From Candidatus Nitrosopumilus sp. (GTDB lineage: Archaea; Thermoproteota; Nitrososphaeria; Nitrososphaerales; Nitrosopumilaceae), in assembly GCA_013043295.1 (NCBI GenBank), contig JABDOO010000030.1, positions 1 to 13,019 on the forward strand: a stretch of DNA of 13,019 nucleotides. The letters run 5' to 3'. A program made the position numbers and the translations under genes. Every line of letters begins with the position of its first letter. Position 1 is the first letter of the stretch. Shown in pieces: positions 5,575-12,547 of the stretch. The notes under the pieces were generated by a model that saw only the letters and a program-made list of their open reading frames with translations, made no database searches and had not been told where the DNA came from.

Positions 5575-6312
5575 ATGACAATTAGGTATGAAGCAAATCC
5601 ACCTAAAATTTTACCTGGTGTAGATACAAATGAATCCATTAAAAAATTTGTAAATAAAATTAAAATAATTTCAAAAAAATGTGATGCAATTCATCTTACA
5701 GAAAATGTGTTAGGATTTCAAAGAGTCTCACCAATTGAAGTTGGAAAAATAATCAAAAGTGAAATTCCAGATTTGCCAATTACTGTTAGTCTCAGAGTTA
5801 GAGATAAGAGTGAAAATGAGATTTTAGAATTTGTAGAAAATTGTATTAGAATTGGATTTTCAGGTATTTTGATACTAATGGGAGATCCATCTCAAACAAA
5901 AAAAGAGGATTCAGGTCAAATTCCAAGTTCTACAGTAATGAGATTAAAACAACAAAATATTGATTCTAAAATTGATCTGTACCTTTCAATATCAAACAAG
6001 CCTGATTTTTCAAAAATTAGAAAAAAAGTAGATGCAAACCCCAAAGGATTCATGACTCAAGTAATTCAAAACATAGGGCAAGTTCAAGATCTATCCGACC
6101 ACCTAAAGGGATTTTCATTAATACCAATTCTTCTATATCCATCTCAAAAAAACGAAAAATCTGCAAAGTTTTTGAATTTAGAGTTGGAATCATACAGTAA
6201 AAAATTTGAAGAGTTGTTGCACGAGACACATGAAATTACAGGCGATGTATTGCTCACATCACCTAGTGACTTTAATGGATTAAGTGATTTTTTAGAAAAA
6301 AGAGATAATTAA
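5575..6312 (+). CDS. Short methylenetetrahydrofolate reductase (MetF)-like protein
   Basis: Divergent member of the MTHFR TIM-barrel flavoprotein family, 245 residues against about 290 for bacterial MetF. Family landmarks occur in the right order: YEANPPK (5-11, matching FExxPPK and holding the catalytic-type Glu6), VSLRVRD (71-77), ILILMGDPS (98-106, Asp104 matching the folate-binding Asp), GFMTQ (158-162, Gln162 matching the substrate Gln) and a late PILLYPSQ strand in place of the usual GIMP. Likely role: reduction of a methylene-C1 carrier to the methyl form used by MetH, whose gene cluster meets this one tail to tail. These archaea may use tetrahydrofolate or a tetrahydromethanopterin-like carrier, so the exact substrate is open. 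The missing residues appear to come from the C-terminal third of the barrel. The ATG has a TATA element 26 bases upstream. Its TAA stop interlocks with the opposing metH TAA. Confidence 0.7.
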   Translation: MTIRYEANPPKILPGVDTNESIKKFVNKIKIISKKCDAIHLTENVLGFQRVSPIEVGKIIKSEIPDLPITVSLRVRDKSENEILEFVENCIRIGFSGILILMGDPSQTKKEDSGQIPSSTVMRLKQQNIDSKIDLYLSISNKPDFSKIRKKVDANPKGFMTQVIQNIGQVQDLSDHLKGFSLIPILLYPSQKNEKSAKFLNLELESYSKKFEELLHETHEITGDVLLTSPSDFNGLSDFLEKRDN

Positions 6313-8807
6313 AGAACAAAATATTTTGCATCTGGATGATGAACTACAATTGCTGCAGTTGACTGCTCAGGAATGATTTGTCCAGATTCAGTCAAAGTCA
6401 TTCCAGATTTTTCAGGTTGTAATAATTTCCATACCAAATGGTGTTGTGACACATCAGGACAGCTAGGAAATCCCCAACTATATCTTAAACCACCTTTTTC
6501 TAATTTCATCTCAGTCTTAATTTTTAGATTAACCCATGAAGCTAATGCTTCGGCAACTTCAACTGCAAGCCCATGAAGATAATAAGCATCAGTATACTTG
6601 TCTTCCTTATTCCATTGTTCAATAATATCTGCTACTTTATTGCCCACAGTAACTGATTGAAATGCAACAATATCATTCTCACCAAAATAATCTGTTAAAC
6701 AAAGATGTTCAGGTTTTGTAGAACGAGGAAATTCTAATTCAACATTATCGCCATTAGGATTTTCAACGAGTAATTTTCTATCATTACCATGACATTTAAA
6801 ATAGCCATAGACAATTTCTGGCTCAAAGAGTTTTTCTCGAATTATTCTAATCTTCCATTCAGTTAACAATTGTTCATGTTCAGCCTCAGATTCAGAGCCT
6901 GCTTTTCCTCTCAAACCCCAAGATAGTTTGAATAGGGATTTTTTATCAATCATGGTCCAAACTTCTGCCATGTTGATTTGGTCAGATTTTAATCTGATTG
7001 GTTCTCCAATTGTGTTTAAAATAGGTGCGTCAACAGGATTTATGTCACTTTTTGGAAGTGTGTCAGGATCTATTACTGTAGAAGATTTTTCTTTCCAATT
7101 CTCCAATTTTTCTTTCCAATCAGCTAAGAGTTTAGGTTTTTTATCTGAAATCAAAACATCCATTGTTTTGAGACCCTCAAACATGGTATTGCAATAAAAT
7201 ACTCCCGGTTCATAAATCCCATCTTCTTTTGCAATTCGATTTATGTAATTGCTGTTGATTGCAGCACCACCACAAAGAATTGGGATATTCATATTGTTTT
7301 TTCTTGCATGTTCTACAAAGAATTTCATTTGTTTTGAAGTGGAAACTAGTAGTGCAGATAGACCAATTGCATCAGGTTTTGTTTCATCAATTTTTTCAAG
7401 GAATTTTTGTAATGGAACCTGTTTTCCCAAATCATGCACTGTATATCCATTATTTTGAAAAATAGTTTTTACTAGATTTTTCCCAATATCATGAACATCA
7501 CCATAAACAGTCCCTAAGACTAGTACGCCCTTACTTGTTCCCTCTTCTTTGACTAGATATTTTTCTAATTCTGAAACTGCAGCTTTCATGCATTCTGCAG
7601 ATTTTAGAACAAATGGCAAGATCAATTCTCCTGCACCAAATTTATCACCGACTTCTTTCATAGCTGGAAGTAAATCTTCATTGAGAGTTTTAATTGCACC
7701 ATCATGAGTAGATTCCTTTGGTAAATCAATAGACAAAAAGCCTTCAGAATTTTTGACAATGTCAGTTTTTCCAATCTTCTCTGCAATAGCAGATACGACA
7801 TCATTTTGAATTCCATCTTTTAGTCTATTTACAATTCTAAAGTTTGCCCGTTTACCTGCAGGCCATGAGGGATCAACATCAACTTTCTTTGAAGCAGTAC
7901 TATTTTGAGGCCCTGCATTCTCAAAATGAGTAATCAAATCAGATAAGGCATTTGGATGAGTGTTAAAGATTAGATCATCTGCAAGTTTTCTCTCTTTCTC
8001 ATCAATTTCACCATAAGGTATGATTTCTTTTGCATTGACTATTGCAGTATCAAGACCACTCTTTACTGCATGATACAAAAATGCAGAATTTAGAATTTTT
8101 CTGGCATATGGTGAAAGACCAAAACTAATGTTACTTAGACCTAATGTAGTGAAACAATTTGGGAATTTTTCTTTAACTAGTCTGATTCCTTCTAGTGTAT
8201 TTTTGCCTGCATCAAGGAATTCATCTTCACCAGTTGCCAAAGTAAATGTAAGAACATCAAAGATAAATTGTTCAATTTTTAATCCATATTTTTTTCCCGT
8301 TTCAAAAAGTAATTCAGCAGTACTGACTTTTTGTTGAGGTGTTTTTGCCATGCCTTCAGGTCCAATACACAATGCAATTGCAGGTAAGCCATACTTTGCC
8401 ATTATAGGAGCTAATTTTTCAAATCGACTTCCATCACCTTCGAGATTTATTGAGTTAATTATTGGTCTTCCAGGAATCTGAGTAACTGATGCTTCTATAA
8501 CTTCTGGATCAGTTGAATCAATAACAAGTGGAGCATCTATCTCTAAGCTTAATCTTTTAACTAAATTTAACATAAACTCTTTTTCATCTGAACGTTCAGT
8601 GGTAGCAACACAAACATCAAGACAATGAGCTCCGTCTTCAACTTGAATTCTGCCCAAATCAACTAGACCTTCATAATCATCTTCAAGAACTAATTTCTTG
8701 GCTTTACGAGAGCCCTGAGTATTGATCCTTTCTCCAATAATTAGTGGTGGAGGAATTTGTTTAAGATCTACTGCTTTTAATGCGGAACTTACTCTTGGAA
8801 CTGTCAA
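6309..8807 (-). CDS. metH: Methionine synthase MetH, pterin, B12 and AdoMet-activation half
   Basis: Large part of cobalamin-dependent methionine synthase, 832 residues, lacking the N-terminal homocysteine domain, which is encoded by the gene just upstream. Domains in order: pterin-binding TIM barrel (about 20-290, starting PPLIIGERINTQGSRK); B12 cap helices (about 320-420); Rossmann B12 domain with DVHDIGKN (437-444, His439 the lower cobalt ligand), SALLVST (484-490) and LCGGAAIN (511-518); and the AdoMet reactivation domain (about 600-830) with RYSWGFPSCPD (775-785, matching the AdoMet-binding RxxxGYP) and the terminal HHPDAKYF. It transfers methyl from a methyl-pterin to cob(I)alamin and on to homocysteine, and reactivates oxidised cobalamin. 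The only start before residue 79 is TTG 8807; in-frame ATG or GTG codons are absent back to the TGA at 8868-8870. A 32-base gap separates it from the upstream half, so the two are probably one operon. Confidence 0.95.
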   Translation of the reverse strand: MTVPRVSSALKAVDLKQIPPPLIIGERINTQGSRKAKKLVLEDDYEGLVDLGRIQVEDGAHCLDVCVATTERSDEKEFMLNLVKRLSLEIDAPLVIDSTDPEVIEASVTQIPGRPIINSINLEGDGSRFEKLAPIMAKYGLPAIALCIGPEGMAKTPQQKVSTAELLFETGKKYGLKIEQFIFDVLTFTLATGEDEFLDAGKNTLEGIRLVKEKFPNCFTTLGLSNISFGLSPYARKILNSAFLYHAVKSGLDTAIVNAKEIIPYGEIDEKERKLADDLIFNTHPNALSDLITHFENAGPQNSTASKKVDVDPSWPAGKRANFRIVNRLKDGIQNDVVSAIAEKIGKTDIVKNSEGFLSIDLPKESTHDGAIKTLNEDLLPAMKEVGDKFGAGELILPFVLKSAECMKAAVSELEKYLVKEEGTSKGVLVLGTVYGDVHDIGKNLVKTIFQNNGYTVHDLGKQVPLQKFLEKIDETKPDAIGLSALLVSTSKQMKFFVEHARKNNMNIPILCGGAAINSNYINRIAKEDGIYEPGVFYCNTMFEGLKTMDVLISDKKPKLLADWKEKLENWKEKSSTVIDPDTLPKSDINPVDAPILNTIGEPIRLKSDQINMAEVWTMIDKKSLFKLSWGLRGKAGSESEAEHEQLLTEWKIRIIREKLFEPEIVYGYFKCHGNDRKLLVENPNGDNVELEFPRSTKPEHLCLTDYFGENDIVAFQSVTVGNKVADIIEQWNKEDKYTDAYYLHGLAVEVAEALASWVNLKIKTEMKLEKGGLRYSWGFPSCPDVSQHHLVWKLLQPEKSGMTLTESGQIIPEQSTAAIVVHHPDAKYFVL

Positions 8808-8839
8808 TGTTGTAAAATCACATCCGTTTTTGTAAATAC

Positions 8840-9802
8840 TTAACCCTCGATAGAGTTGGCTTTTTCGTCAATTACTTTCCTCAAAGCCTTGATGTGTTCA
8901 GGATTTGTCCCACAGCAACCACCAATGATTCGAACTTTTTTGTAATCATTAAGAAAATCTCCCAATGCCTTACCCATATTTTCGGGAGTCATTTTGTAAA
9001 CTGCTTGACCACCATCATTTTCAGGCATTCCAGCATTGGGAACTACTAGCACATTATGCTCATTTTGTTCATCAAGCCATTGAACACTAGGAGTCATCTC
9101 AAGGGGGCCAGTTGAGCAATTCAATCCAAATACATCAATTCCCATATCCGAAACAGTCGTGTATGCAGCTTGGATGTTAGTTCCAAGTAGCATTTTTCCA
9201 TATTGATCCAAAGTAGTATTAGCAATAATTGGAATTTGTTTACCAGTTTTTTTTCTTGCATTATGACAAGCCTCAATAACTAATTTTACTTCAAGTATGT
9301 CTTGACTTGTTTCAATTAGTAATGCATCAACTCCACCAAGAATTAATCCCTCAGCTTGTAGTTCAAATGCTTCACGTATTTCATCAAGAGGTTTTTGGCC
9401 CAAATCTGGATCATTAGAGCTAGGAAGATACCCAGTTGGACCCATGGAACCAATTACATATCGTGGTTTATCAGAATATTCTGCACAAACTTCGGATGCA
9501 AGTGTTGCAATTTTTTTATTAAATTCAATAGTTTGATCTCCAAAACCGTATTCATCCAGTTTAATTTTATTTGAACCAAAAGAATTTGTTTCAATACAAT
9601 CAGCTCCAGCATCTAAATAATTTCTATGGATTTGTTTAATCCATTCAGGATGTGTAATTACTAATCCATCATTAAAACCATCTTGATTATTTGGAAAATC
9701 TTCAGGTTGTGGATCATGTCTTTGAATTTCAGTTCCCATTGCTCCATCAAACAATAAGATGCGATTTTTCATTGCATCAAGAAATGGTTCTTTTTGAGTC
9801 AT
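8840..9802 (-). CDS. Homocysteine S-methyltransferase half of split methionine synthase
   Basis: Stand-alone homocysteine-binding TIM-barrel domain, equivalent to the N-terminal module of MetH; 320 residues from ATG 9802. It has LLFDGAMGTEIQ (16-27), IETNSFGSN (70-78), IGSMGPTG (117-124) and IETSQD (163-168). The three zinc-ligand cysteines are in GLNCSTGP (Cys229) and IGGCCGT (Cys296, Cys297), so it should activate homocysteine thiolate. It ends near a domain boundary and the pterin/B12 half follows 32 bases later on the same strand, so the two products should assemble into one functional MetH. A GTG at 9826 would add 8 residues. ATG 9802 is preferred because TTAAAC (9828-9833) lies about 26-29 bases upstream and the family begins near this point. 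Self-standing methylation of homocysteine by S-methylmethionine or AdoMet (MHT/Mmum type) is possible but less likely here. Confidence 0.92.
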   Translation of the reverse strand: MTQKEPFLDAMKNRILLFDGAMGTEIQRHDPQPEDFPNNQDGFNDGLVITHPEWIKQIHRNYLDAGADCIETNSFGSNKIKLDEYGFGDQTIEFNKKIATLASEVCAEYSDKPRYVIGSMGPTGYLPSSNDPDLGQKPLDEIREAFELQAEGLILGGVDALLIETSQDILEVKLVIEACHNARKKTGKQIPIIANTTLDQYGKMLLGTNIQAAYTTVSDMGIDVFGLNCSTGPLEMTPSVQWLDEQNEHNVLVVPNAGMPENDGGQAVYKMTPENMGKALGDFLNDYKKVRIIGGCCGTNPEHIKALRKVIDEKANSIEG

Positions 9803-9825
9803 CCCAATTTCAAAATATTCCTGCA

Positions 9826-9835
9826 CAGTTTAACT
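9826..9835 (-). promoter_or_regulatory. Possible TATA element of the split methionine synthase operon
   Basis: Minus-strand AGTTAAACTG has a TTAAAC core about 26-29 bases from the ATG at 9802, the spacing seen for the other leaderless candidates here. It would be inside the coding region if the GTG at 9826 were the true start, which is why the ATG is favoured. No cobalamin riboswitch-like element is evident in the 110-base region 9803-9912. That region also holds the perfect palindrome ATACGTAT (9869-9876), between the two divergent genes. Confidence 0.4.
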
Positions 9836-9912
9836 CTTTTCAGAAATGACTTCAGAGATTGTAGTTTGATACGTATGTTGAAATTAGGTGCGAGGTAATT
9901 TTATGTACATTT

Positions 9913-11013
9913 ATGCAAAAGTCTCAAGTTAACAATCTAGTTCGTAGTGCCACATTTTTTCAACATGCCGGAATTTCTATAATCTTTGTTTTCATGCCTA
10001 TTATTGCAAAAGGAGTAACAGACTCAATTTTTGAAATTGGGCTGCTAGTAGCATCATTTAGTTTTGCTCAGATTTTATCTGAAATCTACTTTGGTAGACA
10101 CTCTGATAAGAAAGGAACTAGGCTCAAATTCATTCGAATTGGCTTCATCGGATGTGCCATAGCATTTGGATTACATTATTTTGCCGATGATCTTGGTATG
10201 TTTTTCTTGGTCAGAATAGCAGCTGGTGTTGCAAGTGGAATCATGATTCCTGCAATGATTGCATATACCTATGAAGCAAATATTGACAAAAAAAGAGCTG
10301 CAACAGTAATCTCATTTCATGCCTTAGGTTGGCTTGCTGGAATTGCAGCTGCAGGAATAGCAAATGATCTAAAGTTAATTTTCATTTTAAGTGCAGCTTC
10401 ATTTTTGATTGGATTGTTATTTACAATTAAACTCCCAAATCCTGAACAAGTAAAAGAGATAACTCCAGGAACCACCAAAAAGGTAATTTCAAAAAATAAG
10501 TTTCTATTTTTATCATTATTACTAAGACATATTGGTGCAGCTGCAGTGTGGGTAATTCTCCCAATAATGATTGTAGAAAAATTGGGTGGAGAATTATATC
10601 ATATTTCAATAGTATATGTAGCAAATACACTGACAGCATTTATTTTCATGAATGTAATGGCAAGTAAAATTCATCTATCTAATGTAACAAAATTTAAAAT
10701 TGGAATTGGATGTACAACATTTGTTTTTGTGGGTTTGTCTGTAGTAACAGAATGGTGGATGGCGATGCCATTTATGTCACTAGTTGGAGCTACTTGGGCA
10801 TTTTTGTTTATTGGAGGAAACTTTCATTTGATGGAAAATAATCCTCGTTCAACATCAACAGGAATATTTAGTTCAACCTTATCCATTGCAACAGTTATTG
10901 GTCCTGTAGTTGCAGGGGCAATAGCATTTGCATTTGATTATGTTGCGGTAATGTATTTTGCAATAGCAATAATAATTTGTGCATTTCTAGTATCATTGAA
11001 AATTAAACAATAG
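9913..11013 (+). CDS. MFS-family membrane transporter
   Basis: Integral membrane protein of the major facilitator superfamily, 366 residues, short for the family (usually 400 or more). About twelve hydrophobic segments can be drawn: near 12-33, 38-58, 74-92, 95-118, 130-150, 153-174, then after a hydrophilic charged loop (175-196) near 197-220, 227-250, 261-280, 281-303, 316-340 and 341-362. The loop after segment 2 carries GRHSDKKGTR (61-70), a good match to MFS motif A. Segment 4 has the R-x3-G-x3-G pattern (RIAAGVASG) seen in drug/proton antiporters. This suggests efflux or solute export by proton antiport, but no substrate can be named. GAGGT at 9892-9896 is too far from ATG 9913 to be ideal; it is better spaced for an out-of-frame ATG at 9903. 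The gene ends 5 bases from the opposing ABC permease. Confidence 0.85.
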   Translation: MQKSQVNNLVRSATFFQHAGISIIFVFMPIIAKGVTDSIFEIGLLVASFSFAQILSEIYFGRHSDKKGTRLKFIRIGFIGCAIAFGLHYFADDLGMFFLVRIAAGVASGIMIPAMIAYTYEANIDKKRAATVISFHALGWLAGIAAAGIANDLKLIFILSAASFLIGLLFTIKLPNPEQVKEITPGTTKKVISKNKFLFLSLLLRHIGAAAVWVILPIMIVEKLGGELYHISIVYVANTLTAFIFMNVMASKIHLSNVTKFKIGIGCTTFVFVGLSVVTEWWMAMPFMSLVGATWAFLFIGGNFHLMENNPRSTSTGIFSSTLSIATVIGPVVAGAIAFAFDYVAVMYFAIAIIICAFLVSLKIKQ

Positions 11014-11018
11014 AAGGG

Positions 11019-11786
11019 TCATCTCAATCCCCAACGAGACATTACTTTGTTTTCAAGTCGCTTGAAAATTACACCATCAACTACCAAACCAATTGCCATA
11101 ATTATTATCATAATTCCAATTACTTGAGACACATCATTTAGGGAGCGACCAGCATTGAGTAGAAATCCTAATCCTAGGAAGGAAAATAGAATTTCTGCAC
11201 CAATAACCCCTCTCCAGGCAAAGGCCCAGCCTTGTTTAAAGCCAGAAATCATGTATGGAAATGCTGCAGGAATTAGAACCGCAGTAATTAACTGACTTCC
11301 CTTTGCGCCCATATTTCTTGCGGCTTCGATAAAATGCGGATTGATGTTTTTGACTCCAGTATAGGTGTTAATTGTGACTGCAAAAATAGCACCAATTGCT
11401 GTAACAAAAATTATTCCACCATCTGTCAATCCAAACCAAAGTATTGCCAATGGTACCCAAGCAATTGAAGGAATTGATTGTAATCCCAAAACTAGAGACC
11501 CCACAGTTTGGTTGATCACTTCAACTCTTGCCATAAAAATTCCAAGAATTATTCCTCCTCCTATTGCAATTGCCAGCCCAATAACAAGTCTCCACATACT
11601 GGTTGCGATTCCATATAACAAACCACCATCAGCTGCACCATAAGCTAAATCTTCGGCAACTTCGTATGGAGATGGAAATATGTTGTCAGGCCATATTCCA
11701 ATCATGGCAATAATTTGCCATACTACAACAATTCCAATATAAAATGCAATTCTATGAGGAGTAAAGTTCTTTGCCAAAATTATCAC
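11019..11786 (-). CDS. ABC transporter permease, nitrate/sulfonate/taurine (SsuC/TauC) type
   Basis: Membrane subunit of a type I ABC importer, 255 residues, standard for SsuC/TauC/NrtB-like permeases. About six membrane segments are visible (near 13-31, 66-86, 95-119, 122-140, 185-207, 220-240). The EAA loop that contacts the ATPase is EAARNMGA (154-161) followed by a GSQL..LIPAAFP stretch to 177. SIPSIAWVPLAILWFG (104-119) is characteristic of this permease group. The start is GTG at 11786, whose GTGA overlaps the TGA stop of the ATPase gene by 4 bases, so translation is coupled. No in-frame ATG occurs before residue 28, which would cut into the first membrane segment. It is the last gene of the operon, ending 5 bases from the convergent MFS gene with no obvious terminator between. 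Confidence 0.93.
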   Translation of the reverse strand: MIILAKNFTPHRIAFYIGIVVVWQIIAMIGIWPDNIFPSPYEVAEDLAYGAADGGLLYGIATSMWRLVIGLAIAIGGGIILGIFMARVEVINQTVGSLVLGLQSIPSIAWVPLAILWFGLTDGGIIFVTAIGAIFAVTINTYTGVKNINPHFIEAARNMGAKGSQLITAVLIPAAFPYMISGFKQGWAFAWRGVIGAEILFSFLGLGFLLNAGRSLNDVSQVIGIMIIIMAIGLVVDGVIFKRLENKVMSRWGLR

Positions 11787-12547
11787 TCTTGTCTTTTCTT
11801 TACCTCGGGTCTAAGCTCTGTCAAAATATCTTGTTGGAATTTTACTAAAGATTCATCCTCAGTTACTCGAGGTCTTGGGAAATTATTGTCAACTTCTTTT
11901 TTAATTACAGATGGACGATTACTAAAAATTGCGACTTTGGTACCAAGTACTGCAGCTTCAGAAACACTATGAGTTACAAACAAAATTGTCTTTTTTGTTT
12001 TCTCCCAAATCAATTGCATTTCAACTAATAGTAAATCACGGGTCTGTGCATCAAGTGCAGCAAAGGGTTCATCCATTAGCAATACATCAGGATCCATTAC
12101 AAGAGCTCTTGCAATTGCTACACGTTGTTTCATTCCAGTAGAGAGTTGATAAACATAAGAATCTGCAAATTTTGTTAATTGCATCATATCCAAATATCTA
12201 TGAGATATTTTAGATCGTTCTTCTTTTGGAATACCGGCCATCTTTAATCCAAATTCTACATTATCTTGAACCTTAAGCCATGGAAACAATGCTCCCTCCT
12301 GAAAGACCATAATTCTTTCAGGCCCAGTCTCAGTAACATTTCTGCCATCAAAGAGAATCTGCCCTTCATCTGGTTTTTCCAAGCCTGCAACTATACGCAA
12401 AAATGTAGATTTTCCACAACCTGATGGACCAACCAAGCATACAAAGTCTCCTGCCTCAACTTTGAGATTTATACCTCCCAGAGCTTTGAGTTTATGAGAA
12501 TCATGACTAAAATATTTTACAATATTTTTTGCCTCAAGTTTAGTCAT
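11783..12547 (-). CDS. ABC transporter ATP-binding protein, nitrate/sulfonate/taurine (SsuB/TauB) type
   Basis: Cytoplasmic ATPase energising the neighbouring permease, 254 residues, normal for SsuB/TauB/NrtD. Walker A GPSGCGKST (40-48), Q-loop Gln83, signature LSTGMKQR (135-142), Walker B VLLMDE (155-160), D-loop ALD (164-166) and switch His193 (VTHS) are all present in order. The signature has Thr where most members have Gly (LSGGM). The other catalytic residues are intact, so the protein should be active. Its ATG at 12547 overlaps the binding-protein stop by 4 bases (ATGA) and its TGA overlaps the permease GTG by 4 bases, a fully coupled operon. The closing RPSVIKKE..NFPRPR pattern is typical of this subfamily. 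Confidence 0.95.
   Translation of the reverse strand: MTKLEAKNIVKYFSHDSHKLKALGGINLKVEAGDFVCLVGPSGCGKSTFLRIVAGLEKPDEGQILFDGRNVTETGPERIMVFQEGALFPWLKVQDNVEFGLKMAGIPKEERSKISHRYLDMMQLTKFADSYVYQLSTGMKQRVAIARALVMDPDVLLMDEPFAALDAQTRDLLLVEMQLIWEKTKKTILFVTHSVSEAAVLGTKVAIFSNRPSVIKKEVDNNFPRPRVTEDESLVKFQQDILTELRPEVKKRQE

Noticed and set aside
6373..8337. Plus-strand frames within metH (6373, 6928, 7249, 7259, 8128)
   Set aside because: All are antisense to clearly conserved MetH domains and show no domain of their own.
8808..8870. Frameshifted single metH gene
   Set aside because: The second half's frame does run upstream past the first half's stop, but an in-frame TGA occurs at 8868-8870 and the homocysteine domain ends naturally. 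A simple one-base error would not obviously restore a fused protein; a true split is more likely.
9803..9912. Cobalamin riboswitch before the methionine synthase genes
   Set aside because: The region is only 110 bases, lacks a recognisable B12-box, and a leaderless start is likely for the downstream gene.
10427..12141. Short frames opposite the MFS and ABC genes (10427-10639, 11365-11643, 11715-11972, 11929-12141)
   Set aside because: Each is a shadow of a gene with strong family motifs on the other strand.
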